Assembly (NCBI GenBank): GCA_958009055.1 | Contig: OY253653.1 | Location: forward strand, 868,001 to 932,000 | Origin: Choricystis sp. odSpoLacu1 | Lineage: Eukaryota; Chlorophyta; Trebouxiophyceae | Length of the DNA stretch: 64,000 nt | Direction of reading: 5' to 3' | Part shown: one piece after another, positions 1-12,300 of the stretch | Layout: each line of letters starts with the position of its first letter | Position numbering within the stretch: position 1 is the first letter of the stretch | Made by a program: the position numbers and the translations under genes | The notes under the pieces: model-generated | What the model was told of the DNA's origin: nothing | What the model saw: the letters and a program-made list of their open reading frames with translations, nothing else | The model's database searches: none

Positions 1-1668
1 TGCGACGGCCTGTGGTGTGGGGGGGTGGGGGATGGGGGAGGTGCGGGGGGGGTCGACGGGTGGAGTGTTGGGGGAGTATGGGAACAGAAGGCTCTCATAC
101 GTGCAGCAAACATTCTCTTCTCACTTCACCCACACCCTCTCCAACTCTCTTGCCTTGGCCACCGTCTCCCGCGCCCCCGCCATCGACCCCGACGTGTCCA
201 GGCACACAATGATGGGGCCCAGTTCAGCGGCGGGGCGGACTTCGGTGTGGCGGGTGGGGCGTGTCGACGCGTCATCCAACCACCCGTCTCGCTGGTAGCT
301 CTGCAGCGCTCGCTCCGCCCGCCTCGCCATGTGGAGCAGGCGGGCGGGGCGGGACCCCGTGATGATGGTGTCTCCATCGTCGGACAGGGTGCCCCGGCCG
401 CGTGGCCATCCTTTCGCGACGAGGACGGCTTCCGAGGGAAGCATGCGCCCTAAATCCCCCGACCTGGCCAGCCCACTCGTCTCCTCGGGCTGCAGCTCGG
501 ACCTCAGCACTCCCGGGGAGCCGCGCGGGGTGGGCACCTGGGCGGGGGCGCGGCGCAGGGGGCCGCGCCCCGCCGCGCGGCCGAGTGAGCGCACGAGGTC
601 CCTCAGCTCGCGGCACTCCGCCAGCACGCGCGTTAGCCTCGCCACCTCCGTCCACCCGGCATCCGTCCAGGCGGCAGACGACGCGTCAAAGCCGGTGGGG
701 CCGTCGACGAGGGAGGAGAGGTCGTCCGCGTCGAACGCGGCGTCAGCGGCTGCGAGCGCTTGCGCCACGTTGCGCCAGTCGTCGACCAAGCGATTCACAA
801 GATCAGACGCCATCGAGGCCGCCACATCGGCGGGGGAGGGGGTGGAGGGGGAGGAGCCGAAGGGTTGGCGGGGCGTGGGGGGCGCGGTGGCCGCGTCGGC
901 GGCGACGGTCGCTGCCTCTCCACCTGGGTCGCGGTCGCCGTCGCCGCCCTGCCCCAGCGCGTCTCCGTTGTCGCCGCGCTCTTCATCAGGGGAGGCTTCA
1001 CCTCCAATGTTGCCCGCCCCCTCGCCCGTCGCGGCTGCGCCATCCGGTGGCGGCTTGTCATCGTCCGCCTCGTCCGGCGGCGCCGCGTCGGCCGCGTCGG
1101 CCGCCGCGTCGGCCAACTTTTGCTCATACTCGCGCACCAGCTCCACCACCTGCTTGACCAGGGCGTCCAGAAGAGCGGGGTGGCGGGCGGTGAAGCGGGG
1201 CATGCCCAGGTCGGCGAGAGCGGTCAGCAGGGGCTGCGCGAGCGTCGCGGGCGGCCACCCGTCGTCGCTTTGCGCCGCCGCCGGCAGCGCGCCGCGCGCC
1301 AGCGTCGTGCGCCACTCGGCCAGCGCCACCGCGCGCTCGCGCAAGGACGCGGGGCCCGTGGTGCCAGGCAGCTCGGCCAGGGAGGCCATGGTCCGGGCGT
1401 CCAGGCGCAGGGCGCGGGCAAAGGCGGGGGAGAACACGCTGAAGAGAGAGGAAAATGAGTCTTGCGTGCTGATCAACCACGCTCACACACATCTCCCTCG
1501 ATCCACCCAAAACCTCTCAACTCACTCCAAGTCTGGGCCCACGGGGCCGCTGCTGCTGGCGGCAGCACGGGGTGGGGGCGGTGCGCTCGACCGCGTTGGC
1601 GGCGCGCGCGGTCGGTGGGGCGCGGTCCGCAGCCCGCCAGGGCTGGCGGGATGGTGCAGGCCACACAT
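1..1668 (-). CDS. VWA-domain protein, ViaA-like (partial, 3' end outside window)
   Basis: Model: exon 1 1668-1526, exon 2 1438-154, exon 3 from 9 and running off the left edge. Exon 1 encodes a Ser/Pro/Arg-rich leader that could be a plastid transit peptide. The middle is acidic and low-complexity. Near the window edge the protein reads GPIIVCLDTSGSMAG, the MIDAS motif (DxSxS) that opens a von Willebrand factor A domain, followed by ETVAK. This is the signature of the bacterial ViaA/cyanobacterial VWA family, which works with MoxR-type AAA+ ATPases. The second intron fits best as a GC-AG intron (AAG|GCAAGA at 153 to CACAG ending at 10), giving ETVAK-AVA as expected for the family. A GT donor at 135 also keeps the frame but fits the family less well. 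The partner ATPase and the localisation are inferred. Confidence 0.68.
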
Positions 1669-1830
1669 TGCAAGGCGTGCAAAGCCCGGCGTGCACGCGG
1701 ATTGCCCAGAAGAAGGGGGAAAACAAACAAAGTTTTGCCCCAAACACAAACTAGTTTTTTTTTTGTTTTTCGCATTCGCGGCCGCACCACCTCCGCCCTC
1801 GGCCCCGCTGCGTCCGCCGCGTCGCAAATT
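1669..1830. promoter_or_regulatory. Divergent intergenic region, VWA / PRMT5
   Basis: About 160 bp separates the proposed start codons of the two divergent genes. It holds a T-run (1755-1765) and GC-rich sequence. It must contain both promoters and both 5' leaders. No recognised TATA box was seen. Confidence 0.45.
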
Positions 1831-3998
1831 ATGCCTCTAGGAAAGCGCCCCGACTTTGCCGATGCGCGCTACGCCGGCGCCGAAGTGGATGGCGACGACA
1901 TAGTGGCCTGCCTGGACGCGGCGTGCGACGCGGGCTTCGACTTTGTCGTCGCGCCGCTCGCGGCGGCCGACGCGCGGCGGGGTCCGCCGCGTCCGGCCGC
2001 CGACGGAGAGCCGGCGCCCCCGTTTGCGCAGTCTGACTTGTTGCTGTCGGCGGACACCTGGTCGACGCAGGTGGGAGAGGGTGGATGATGTTTTTTTTGT
2101 TGGCCAGCCGCCCACATGCGTGTTTTTTTTTTTTTCGTTTTCGACCGTGCCCCCTCCCACCAACCCACAGGTTGTCGGCCGCACCTCGTCCTGGATCGAC
2201 CCCGACTCCCCCGACCCGTCCCTCGCCTCCGACTCGGTGGCCGCCCTGACCCAGGAGCTGGGGTGGGCGGCCCACCTGTCGCTGCAGGCGGTGGTGCTGC
2301 CCGCGCCGGCGTCGGGCGTTGGCCCGGCCACCGCGCGCTGCGTCAACGCAGCGTTGCGCGGCCTGGCCACGACGGCGGTGTGGTTGCGCGTGCCGTTGCA
2401 GGTGGGTGAGGGCGGCGACGACTCGTCGTTTGCGTCGTGGGCGCGGTTGAGGGCGCTGGCCGAGCACGCGCCACGCGCGGGCCTCTTGCTAGACCTCCCC
2501 GCCGACCCTCCGGCAGGCGATGTCGACGCGCTTTCTCGTGCCCTCACCCGCTGGTTGGGCGATCCCGTCAAAGCGGTAGGCTTGCCAGCGTCTTCCTTTG
2601 TGCCTAACCGGGCGGGGTTCCCCGCGCTGCCGCGCGCGCACGCGGCTGCGCTGGAGACCGCGTTTGCGGCGGGCGTCCAAGTCGTGCTGACGGGGGAGCC
2701 CACGCTGGAGCCGCCGCCACCTGGCGACGGTGGAGGCGCGTCGGATGGCGAGCCAGGGGGTGCTGCTGGGAGCACGCCTCGAATCACTGGCCCAGCCGCT
2801 GCTGCGCGCGCCGCGTGGGAGTACCTCGTCCACGTCTTTCGCCGCCCGCCCACCCCCACCCCCGATGACGCCGCCTCCCTCTCCTACCGCGACTACTTGC
2901 AGGCGCCCCTGCAGCCGCTGCAGGACAACCTGGAGTCGGCGACGTATGAAACGTTCGAGAGGGACGCCCCGAAATACGATGGCTACCGAAACGCGGTCGC
3001 GGCCGCGCTGGCCGACCGCGTGGCAGCTGCTGCCGGCGTCACCCCACCCCCCCCCCACCACCATCATGGTGGTGGGCGCGGGGCGGGGCCCCCTGGTGCG
3101 CGCGTCGCTGGCTGCCGCGGACGCGGTGGGCGCTCCAGTCACCATCGTCGCCGTCGAAAAAAACCCAAACGCCGTCATCACGCTGCAAGGCCTGCTCGCC
3201 TCCGAGCCCGCCTGGCGGGGCCGCGTGCGCGTCGTGGCGGCCGACATGCGGCACTGGGTGGCCCCGTCCCCCGCCGACATCCTGGTGTCGGAGTTGTTGG
3301 GCTCGTTTGGCGACAATGAACTGAGTCCTGAGTGTCTTGATGGGGCGCAGCGGTTTTTGAGGCCTGAGACTGGGATCTCGATTCCCGCCGCCTACACCTC
3401 GTACCTGCACCCCGTCACCGCAGCTAAGCTGTGGTGCGATGCCGCCAGTTCTGCTTCGTCTGGTGGCAGTGGTGGCGACTCCTCGGGAGGGGGGCACTCG
3501 CTGAAAGGGCTCGAAACACCTTATGTGGTGAAGCTGCACCGCGTGACGCCGCTCGCGGCCGCGGCACGTGTCTTCACCTTTGCCCACCCCCGCCCTGGAG
3601 CCGGCACCTCTTGCGATGATGGCGCCGCTGAGAACGCGCGTGTGGCGACTCTTGTGTTTGATCGACCGGGCGAACCCGCGGCCACGTGCCACGCGCTCGC
3701 AGGCTATTTTGACGCGACCCTCTACACACCTTCCTCTTCTTCCACCCCCCCCATCACCCTGTCCACGCACCCCGACACACACACGCCCGGCATGCACTCC
3801 TGGTTCCCCATCTTTTTTCCGCTGGTCACGCCGTTGGATGTGGGGGCAGGGAAAAAGATCACGGTGCACGTGTGGCGCTGCTGCGGCGGCGCGCGCGTGT
3901 GGTACGAGTGGGCGGTCGAGGTGGGGGAAGGGCCGGGAGGAAGGGTGCGGTCCCACATCCACAACCCTGGGGGCAGGAGCTACTTTGTGGGGCTGTGA
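1831..3998 (+). CDS. PRMT5: Protein arginine N-methyltransferase 5 (type II)
   Basis: Makes symmetric dimethylarginine on Sm proteins and histones using S-adenosylmethionine. Exon 1 is 1831-2070; an intron (2071-2170) ends CCCACAG; exon 2 runs to the TGA at 3996-3998. The protein is about 688 aa against 637 in human. Visible family features: LLLSADTWST near residue 75, DAPKYDGYRNAV before the SAM site, the SAM-binding motif VVGAGRGPL near 3065, the double-E loop SELLGSFGDNELSPE near 3290 and the C-terminal beta-barrel ending SYFVGL. The frame changes just before VVGAGRGPL inside a run of ten C (3047-3056). Dropping one C restores the frame, so an assembly error is more likely than a pseudogene. 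The gene converges on MnmG. Confidence 0.93.
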
Positions 3999-4135
3999 AT
4001 ACAGACTGGCCCAGCCACCGCGACCGCGCGGCGGGGTGAGGCGGGAGAAAGGGGAGGAGGAAGGTGAGTGTGTTAAAAAAACGTTTCAGGTACCTTGTTT
4101 TTTCTTTTTCATTTCGTTTCAAACCATCCAAATGT

Positions 4136-6232
4136 TCACGCACACACGTCCTCCTCCGTGTGACGCCGCTTGACGTGCGCGAGCAATGCCAACAGCCCCG
4201 CCGGCGTCACGCCCGGCACTCGAGCCGCCGCCCCCAGCGTCGCCGGCCGCGCCGCCGTCAGCGCGTCACGGTCCTCGCACGACAGCTGCACGTCTCGATA
4301 GTTCACGCTCCGCGGAATGGTCCACGCGTCTGCAGCGCGCAGGGCGGCAATAGCCGCCTCTTGGCGCGGCAGGTAGGGGGCGTACGCGGCGTCAGCCAGT
4401 GCGGTGGTGACGTGGGAGGGGGAGCGCACACCGTCGCGAGGCACCAGTCCAGCCAACTCCGCCGCCCCGTCGACCCCCGCTGCGGCAGCCGCGACCGCGA
4501 CACTCGCCAGACTGACATCAGCGCGCGCCAGCAGGGCGGCCGCCGACACGCGCCCCCCATCGTCCGCGGTGTGGATGCCGCCCCGCCGCCACGCGGACGC
4601 GGGGGCGGCGATGGAGGCCAGCGTCGCGGCGGTGCGCGCGGTCGCGGCCGCTTTGTGGCGCACCGAGTCTGCTCGCACTGCGTCGATCAGGCCGGCCCCC
4701 GCCGCCGCCTCCACCAGGCGCACGTCGGCAGCATCCGGCCTCAGCCGCACCCGAAACTCGGCCCGCGCGGACAGCATGCGGTAGGGTTCAGACGCGCCGC
4801 GGCGCGTCAGGTCGTCGACCAAGACACCCGTGTACGCGTCCCCCCGGCCCAGGAGGAGGGGGGGGGCGTGGAGGGCGGCTGCCGCCGCGTTGGCCCCCGC
4901 GACCACGCCCTGGGCCGCCGCCTCTTCGTAGCCCGTGGTCCCGTTGATCTGGCCAGCGAGGAAGAGGCCTTGCACGGCGGCCAGTTGCAGGGATGGCGTG
5001 AGTTGACGGGGGTCCACATAATCGTATTCGACCGAGTACGCGGGCGCCAAAATCTTGGCGCCCTCCAACCCGGGCACGCTTGCCACCAACGCCGCCTGGT
5101 CACTCGGTTCGAGCCCACACGACAGACCAGCAGGGTAGACGACATTGCTGTCGCAGCCCTCCGGCTCCAGCCACACGTGGTGCGTGCGCCCAGGGAAGCG
5201 GGTGACTTTTGTTTCGAGCGACGGGCAGTAGCGAGGCTCCACCGCACCGCCGGCCGCGACCCCCCGCCCCGACTCGAACACGGCGACCGCGCCGCGCGCG
5301 ATGGCGTCGGTCACCACGGCTTCAGTGGCGGGCGTGGTGCGGGTGGAGTGGACGACGACCTGGGGGGCGGGGGGGGTCCAGTGCGGGTCGTCCAGCGCGG
5401 CGAAGGAGAGCGGGACGGGCGGCGTGTCGCCGGGGTGGGGCGGCAGGCCGGCCCAGTCGATGGTGCGGCCATCCAGGCGCGGGGGGGTGCCTGTCTTGAG
5501 TCGGCCGAGGGTGACGCCGGCGCCCGCCAGGCGGGCCGCGACGCCGGTGGACGCAGTCGCGGCCGCCGCGTCGGCCGCGTCGCACGACCCCGCGCCGACG
5601 GACGGCAACCTCCCCGCCGCCGTCACGGTGCGGCCCACATGCACTCGCCCCCGCAGAAAGGTGCCGGTCGTCAGCACGACGCTGCGTGTGGGGACGGGGG
5701 TGCCGTCGGCCAGCGTGATGCCAGCGACGCGTCCGCGCTTGATGCCAATGTCCACGACAGCGCCATCGACGATGTCCAGTCCTGACACTGCCGCCAGCCT
5801 CGCCTGCAGATCCCTCTTGTACAGGCTCCTGTCCACCTGGGCGCGCGGCCCCCGCACCGCCGCGCCGCGCGACGCGTTGAGCTCTCGATAGTGGATGGCG
5901 GCGCCATCAGTCGCCCCCCCCATCAGGCCTCCCAGCGCATCCACTTCACGCACTAACGCTCCCTTGCCCACGCCCCCCACGGACGGGTTGCAGGAGAGTT
6001 CGCCGATGGAGGCGACGGGGGAGGGAGTGACGAGCAGCGTGGTGGCGCCGCGACGGGCGGCGGCGGCGGCGGCTTCCACGCCAGCGTGGCCGCCGCCCAC
6101 CACGACGACATCGTAGCGGGAGGTAGTGGGGGTGAGAGTGGAGGCTAGGAGGGAGAGGGTGCGGCGACCGAGTTGAATGGGCCGGTGAGAAAGGGCCGCC
6201 GCCAGCAGGGAGAGTGTGCGGCTGCGCGGCAT
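4136..6232 (-). CDS. MTO1: tRNA uridine 5-carboxymethylaminomethyl modification enzyme MnmG/MTO1
   Basis: FAD-dependent enzyme of the MnmE-MnmG complex that modifies the wobble uridine of organellar tRNAs. A single open frame of about 698 codons without introns. I chose the ATG at 6232 because the next 30 residues form an Arg/Ser/Leu leader, typical of an organelle presequence, directly before the Rossmann FAD site ([14 protein letters not shown]). Other family motifs: [52 protein letters not shown], and the C-terminal GidA domain with [10 protein letters not shown] and [17 protein letters not shown]. Every conserved block I looked for is intact. The presequence suggests mitochondrial import, although plastid or dual targeting cannot be excluded. 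Confidence 0.94.
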   Translation of the reverse strand: MPRSRTLSLLAAALSHRPIQLGRRTLSLLASTLTPTTSRYDVVVVGGGHAGVEAAAAAARRGATTLLVTPSPVASIGELSCNPSVGGVGKGALVREVDALGGLMGGATDGAAIHYRELNASRGAAVRGPRAQVDRSLYKRDLQARLAAVSGLDIVDGAVVDIGIKRGRVAGITLADGTPVPTRSVVLTTGTFLRGRVHVGRTVTAAGRLPSVGAGSCDAADAAAATASTGVAARLAGAGVTLGRLKTGTPPRLDGRTIDWAGLPPHPGDTPPVPLSFAALDDPHWTPPAPQVVVHSTRTTPATEAVVTDAIARGAVAVFESGRGVAAGGAVEPRYCPSLETKVTRFPGRTHHVWLEPEGCDSNVVYPAGLSCGLEPSDQAALVASVPGLEGAKILAPAYSVEYDYVDPRQLTPSLQLAAVQGLFLAGQINGTTGYEEAAAQGVVAGANAAAAALHAPPLLLGRGDAYTGVLVDDLTRRGASEPYRMLSARAEFRVRLRPDAADVRLVEAAAGAGLIDAVRADSVRHKAAATARTAATLASIAAPASAWRRGGIHTADDGGRVSAAALLARADVSLASVAVAAAAAGVDGAAELAGLVPRDGVRSPSHVTTALADAAYAPYLPRQEAAIAALRAADAWTIPRSVNYRDVQLSCEDRDALTAARPATLGAAARVPGVTPAGLLALLAHVKRRHTEEDVCA

Positions 6233-6389
6233 GGGGGCGCGGGTGTAGCAAGCGAGCTCACGTTGGTGTGTAGGCAGCGGCGGGCGCCATTTCGCGTAGT
6301 TAATTGGAGCCGGAACAAAACGCAGAAGAGGAGTTAAAACACAGAAGAGGAGTTGAAACTGAAAAAAACAAAAAACAAACCCAAAACCT

Positions 6390-9300
6390 TCACCCACCAC
6401 CACTCAACACCACCCTCCACGCCACCCCTTCAGGAGGCACAGTAGACGACCGCCCAATCGCGAACCCTCCAGCTGGCGCGTCCACCTGCCACAACGCCAC
6501 CGCAAAGCCAGCGGGGTCGTATGGGTGGAAAGCCACCCCGCCTGCCGCCCGCACAGCAGCCGCGGGATCAGCAGACCACGCGGGCGCGTCATACAGCATG
6601 GCCGGCACCGCCAGGTCGGCCCGCACGCACGCGATGGAGGCGCGGGTGGGGCGGGCGAGCGCGCGCGCACGCGCGCGCGCGGTGCGCGGGGGCGCCGTCG
6701 CGCCACGCGCGCACGCGCCCAGGGCCACGTACCCAGGCTTCGGAATGGGCTGCCACAGGGCCAATGGTTTGGCGCCATCGTGGCGCCACGCCAGGCGGAA
6801 GCCGGTGGGCGGGGCGGTGGGTGGCGGCGGGCCACGCCGTGCGCCGTCCTCCTCGTCTCCGGCGCCGCCGCCGCCATCGCCGTGCAGGCGGTACACGGTG
6901 ACGGGGGCGGCGGGCGGCTCCGTGCCTGCGACGACGACGTCGCCCCCCGGGGCGTAGCCGTGGGGAGCGACTGGGCGCCACAGAGAGATGAGTTCACCGC
7001 CTGCTGCTGCCCCCACCACATCGCCATCACTCGTCCACACCAACGCCCAGTCCACGCACGGCAGTTCAGCGGGCAGGGATGCATCCGTGGCCCCTCGTTC
7101 CGCGGCCGCAGCGGCCGCCTCCCACCGTGCCGCGTCGGCGCGCCCCGCGTCGCCGCGTGCGGCGGCGGCGGCGCGCTCCACGTCGGCCGCCACGGCGTCA
7201 GCTTGGCGCCAAGACGGCGCACACCGAATGCCGAGGGCCAGAGGGAGGGTGTCGGTGGTGGTGGTGCCGCCGCCGACGCGGTGGAGGGCGACGCGGTCGG
7301 CCGCCGCGACGGCCGCCGCGGCCGCGCCGCCCGCGGTCGCAGCACTCGACCGCCGTGCCTCGGCAGCCAGCACATCGCTCCAAGCCACCGCCCACCGCAG
7401 GGCGGGGTCGGGGGGGGGGTCGGTGGGGGCGCCACCCTCTGCGGCGCGTTGGGCGCAAGCGAGGCCCACGGCAGCAATCAGCGCCACGCCGCGGTCTGTC
7501 AACAGCAGGCACCTGTCGTCGGGGAGGACGTGGTGGGCGTCGTAGGCGGGACCATCGCCCGCGGCGGCGGCGGCGGAGCCGGCGGGCGCGTCGGCGCCGG
7601 CGGCGGCTGGGGTGGGCGAGGCGCCCGGCAGGAAGAGGGGCGCGCCCGGGGCGCCGCGGTCGCCCGCGGCCACGCTCGCAGCAACCCGCCGCATCAACTC
7701 CTGCCCCAGCTCCCCCGACCGCGCGGCGCCTGCGTTGGGGCCTCCCAGCGGCCTCAACCCCACCCTCGGCGTGCGGGCGACGCGGGGCAGGCGCGCGCGC
7801 GCCGCGCCGCGGCGCCCGCCGACGCTCGCGGCCACAGCCGACGCGGCCGCGTCCACCCCTTCCAGTGTGGACGACAACAAGTCCAGCCCCCCGGACACGG
7901 GTTGCGCCACGACGCCCACCAGCCCGGCAGCCGCCCCCCGCACAAAGCCGGCGACGCCGCCCCGCATGGCGCCCTCGAGGGGGCGCGCGACGACGCCCGT
8001 GACCCCGCGCAGCACGGCGCGCCCGAGCGCGCCGCCGCCCTCCGCCAGCCCCGCGCCCACGCCCGAGATGGCGCGCCCGCTCCGGGAGGCGGCTCGGTCG
8101 GCGGCGTAGGCGTCGTCGGAGGCGAGGCCGGCGACCGAGTCGGAGAGAGCACCCAGGACGCCCGACGCGCCGGAGAGGACGCCGAGCGCGCCCACCAGCG
8201 CAAACCAGGCGCCCGCGACCTGGGCCTTGACGCGGGCGGCGCCCCCCGCCCAGAAGGAGGACGCCCGGGTGGCCACGTCGGTCAGCTGGAAGCCGGCGAG
8301 GCGGACGGGGGCGTTGTCAAAGGAGGCAACATCAAGAATCCACGCGGCGCGGCCGAGTCGGCGCGCCCAGCGCGGGCGGGCCGCGCGGTCGGACCGGAAG
8401 GAGACGGCCGCAGACGCGGGCCCCAGCGCCACCAGGGCGGCCCGCACGGGGGGGTCGGTGGTGGCGTGGGTGGCGGGCGTGGAGCCGCCGCTGCGCACGG
8501 CCGCCGCGGCCGCCGCAGACGCGAGGCGCGACGCCGCGTCGGCCGCGCGCCACACGAACGCCTCCCCCACCGCCAGCCTCAGGGGGGCGCCCACCCAGGC
8601 GCCCAGCAGGGCAAAGTAGGAGCCGCCTCCGACCGCGGCGCGGCGGCCGGCGGCCACGATGTGGAGGAGGGGAGGGGGGGGGTCGGCGGTGTCGGCCGGC
8701 TCGTCTGGTGCATCAGCCGCCACCAGCACAGGGAACCTCGGCGCGGCCGCCATGTCGTCCACGGACACGCCACCCACATCAATGGCGAGCCGCTCGAACG
8801 CGCCACCCGGGCCCAGGCGGGCGGAGTAGGCCACGCGCGCGCCGCGTGCGCGCAGGGCGGCGACCTCTTCCGGCCTGTGGTCCACCAGGGACAGCTCCAA
8901 CCCGCCCGCGTCTGCGGTGATGGTGATGGGGGTGCCTGCCGCCGCGTCAGCGGGGGGAGGGGGCAGGGAGGGTCCCTCCCGGGGGGCGGGAATGACGCGC
9001 AGCACGTCGAGCGGGGTGCCGCGCCCGACCGCGGCGGCCGCGGCGTCACCCGGGGCGAGCGGGGCAGGCCGCCCCGCCGCGTCGGCCAGGGCGGGGCGGC
9101 GCTCGTCGGAGGCGACGGACAGGGATGCGCCGGTCACTGTGCGCAGTGGGGGGAGGCGGGCCCGAGCTGCCGCGGCTGCGGGGCGGCCGCCCGCGGCGGC
9201 CAGAGCGTAGTGAGCCGTGGCTGCTGCTGTCGAGGTTCGATCCCCCCCCGCCGCCGCCAGCGCGTCGCTGACGCACACCACAGCACCGCCTGCCGTCGGT

Positions 9301-12300
9301 GGCAGCACAGCGACTGCTGTTAAAGGGGGCAGGGGGCACCAGGGCGCGTCCGAGGTGGCGCGCCACGCGAGCGGCGCGTCGGGCGACGCGTTGGCGAGCG
9401 CAGCGCCCGGGCCGCCTGCAGCAGCCAGCAGGGCCACCTCCAGGCACCCGCCCGCGGGCGCGGTCACCGCGTACCGCAGCGGGGTGGCGGGCAGGGGGAC
9501 GCCCGCAGCCAGCACGGTGGCGTGCGGCAGAGAGGAGGGGGGTGTGACGTCGGCCGCCAGCGCTGCCGCCAGCGCAGCCGGCAGCAGCGGCGCGGGCGGC
9601 GCGGCCGCGACGCGCGCGGCCGCCGCCTGCCGCAGCGGCAGGGCGGCCGCCCCACGCGACGCGGAGGCCGCACTGACTGCTTTTGCTCCAGCCGGAACGC
9701 AGGGCAGGCCCGCCACGGCGGCGCCGTCGGTGGGGGCGCCGACATCGAGCGGCGGCGACCACGGCCCGCCAGGGCGGCGCACGCACACCGCGCGCCGGGC
9801 CGCGCCGCCCGCGGGCCACACCAACGGTGCGGGAGGGCCGCCCGGGGGCAGGTCCACAACGTCGGCTGCCGCGTCGGGCCCTGCACCCGTGGCGTGGGCG
9901 GCCGCGAGTTGGAGGGGGACCCCTGTCGCGTTGACCGCGCGCCAGCGCGGCGCGAGCGTCACGCACAGCACACCCTCGAGCGCCGCCGCCGCCGCTGCAT
10001 CCGTCGTGGCGGCGGCAGCGCCCGCATCGTCCACGTGCAGGGCGACGTCCGCCACAACGCCCCAGGCCGGGACGCGGGCGGTGACGAGGGCGGCGGGGGG
10101 TGCGCCGCCGCCGCCGTCGGCGGCCGCGGCCGCGCCGCCGGGCGACGCGGCCAGCGACAGGGGGGGTGTCCACTGGTCGCTGTCCCCCAGCAACAGTTGC
10201 AGGGAGGGGGGTGGTTGTGGGCCCGTGCTGTTTCTGTCTGTACCCTCGGGCAACGAGAGCAGCTCGACGCCCCCGACCGCGACGCGCCGGCGCGGCGCGG
10301 TCGGCGGGGGCGGCCGCGCGCCGCCGGGCCCGCCCCCCACGTCCACCGTGAGCACGGGGGGGGGCGCGGTGGCACCGTCTTCCGAGTCTGCGGCGGCGGA
10401 TGAGCGTGCGGGAGCCGCCAGCGGGCGGCCAGGGACAAGCGCCGCCACCACGGGCAGCGGCCCGTCGTTGCGAAGAATGGCCACCGGCGCTACGCGCACC
10501 ACCAACGGCGCCCCCGCGGCAGCCGCGCCACCGACGTCGGGGTCGTCGTCCAGGGCCCAGGCGTCAGCGTCCACGTCGCGATCGACGCGCAGGTCGACGG
10601 GGTCGCCCCCCCCCGCGCGGCGAACACGCACGCACCGCGGCAGCGGGGGCGGCGCCCCCACGCCCGCGTCGTCGGCCGCCACGCCGTCCGCCAACGGGGC
10701 GGGCGCCAGGGATGCCCACTCGTAGCCGTCGGGGTGCAGGGTCAGGCCCAGGGCACGGCGTGGGTCGGCTGTGAGAATCGGAACGCGCGCGCACGGCGGC
10801 GCGCGGGAAGACGCGGCCGCGCGTGTCGCGCCGCCCGCCCCCTCCTCCCACACCGTGAACGCGGCCGCCATGGGCAGCTCCAGCACGAGGGTGAGGGGGG
10901 GGCACACCCGGATGCGCCAGTCGACCAGGGCGCGGCCTCGGCGGGCGCCCGGGGTGGGCAGGGGGTCGCCCTCGACCGCCAGTGAGAGCCAGGCGGCGGT
11001 GCTGCCAGTGAGCGCGCGGGGCGCGGGCGCGCACACCAGCCGCGTCACGCCGTCGTCGACGGCGGCCAGGGGCAGGGTGGCCCGGCCTTCTCCGCCCGCG
11101 CCGACGGCCCAGCCAACGTCAGAGTCGGCGTCGCCAGCGTCGTCTGCGTCCACAAAGCGGAGGCCGACTTGCGCGCCGCGCGAGCGCCACCCGTGCGGCA
11201 GCGACACACAGCCTCCCGGCAGCGCCACGCCCAGCAGCGTGCGCTCGGCGGGCGGGGTGGGGGCACGCGTGGCTGAGCCTTCTCCATCCACCTCCGTCAC
11301 ACGCACCCGGCGGCGCACGAGGCGGCGGCGGCGCACGAAATCGACGGGGCCGCGCGCGCCCGCGCCGCGCGGCGGCGGGTGCGGCATCGACGCAAAGTCT
11401 GGGCCGTAGGACCAGCCGTCGGCGTCGGTTCCCGCCCCCCGCTCCACGTCCCAGGGGCCGTCCCACGTCCACCCCGGGGGCGGGGCGGGCGAGGGAAAGT
11501 GCCACGTGGAGCCGCGGCCACGCGCGTCGGCCGCGTACCGCCGCCGCTCACCGATCAACAGGAACCCGCGCGCCCCCCACCCGCGCAGCGGGACGTAGCG
11601 CTCATGCTCGAACACGGCGTCGGTGGCGGTGGGCGCGCCTGTGTCGGTGGCGGCGGAGGCAGCGTCGGCGGGGGCGGGTTCGAGCGCCACCGCGATCGGG
11701 AACGGGGTGCAGTTTTCGACGCGGCACAACGACCGCACTGTTTCGACAATCGTGCCGTCCCCCGGGTCGACCGTCTCCAAGGCCACGCCGTCGCCGCCAG
11801 GGAGGCGGACGCCCACGGCGTCGGCCGGGGGGGCGACGGGGGCGACTCCAGAGCGGCGGCGGCGGTCGGCGTCGCCGACCGGGGCGGCCGCCGCGCGGCC
11901 CAGGGAGGGAGGCGGCAACCGCACCCACGCGCCGCGGGGGCCGCCCACGCGCAGGGCGCGGGCGCCACCCAGGGTGGCTGTATCAACCGCGTCAGCGTCA
12001 TCGAGGGCGGGTAAAAAGGCCGCTCGCGCGTGGAGGGTGAACGTGGTCGTGTGCGGGGGGAGGGGCAGCAGCTCGATGGCCGCCAGTGGAGCCGCTGGAT
12101 CATCACCCAGGGGCACGTCAGCAACCGCCACCGCGGCTCCAGCGCCACCGCCGGCGGCCGCGTCGCGCAGGGTGAGCTTGATGTGAGGCAGCGGGGAGCT
12201 GGGGGAGAGCGCGAGGGGCACCACCAGCGTCTCGCCCCAGGCCGCGCCCCCATCCTCCGCAGCGGGCACACCCCGCGTGCAGGCGGAGGGGGCGCCCCCT

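Noticed and set aside
329..1840. Long plus-strand open frame over the VWA gene
   Set aside because: Antisense shadow of a GC-rich gene: low-complexity Ala/Ser/Arg translation, no domain, and it runs into PRMT5 upstream sequence.
3040..3060. PRMT5 as a pseudogene
   Set aside because: All conserved motifs before and after the C10 run are intact and one base repairs the frame; same error type recurs in other genes.
9225..9250. GAGGTTCGATCCCC resembling a tRNA T-arm
   Set aside because: Lies inside the continuous VPS13 coding frame with no matching acceptor or anticodon arms.
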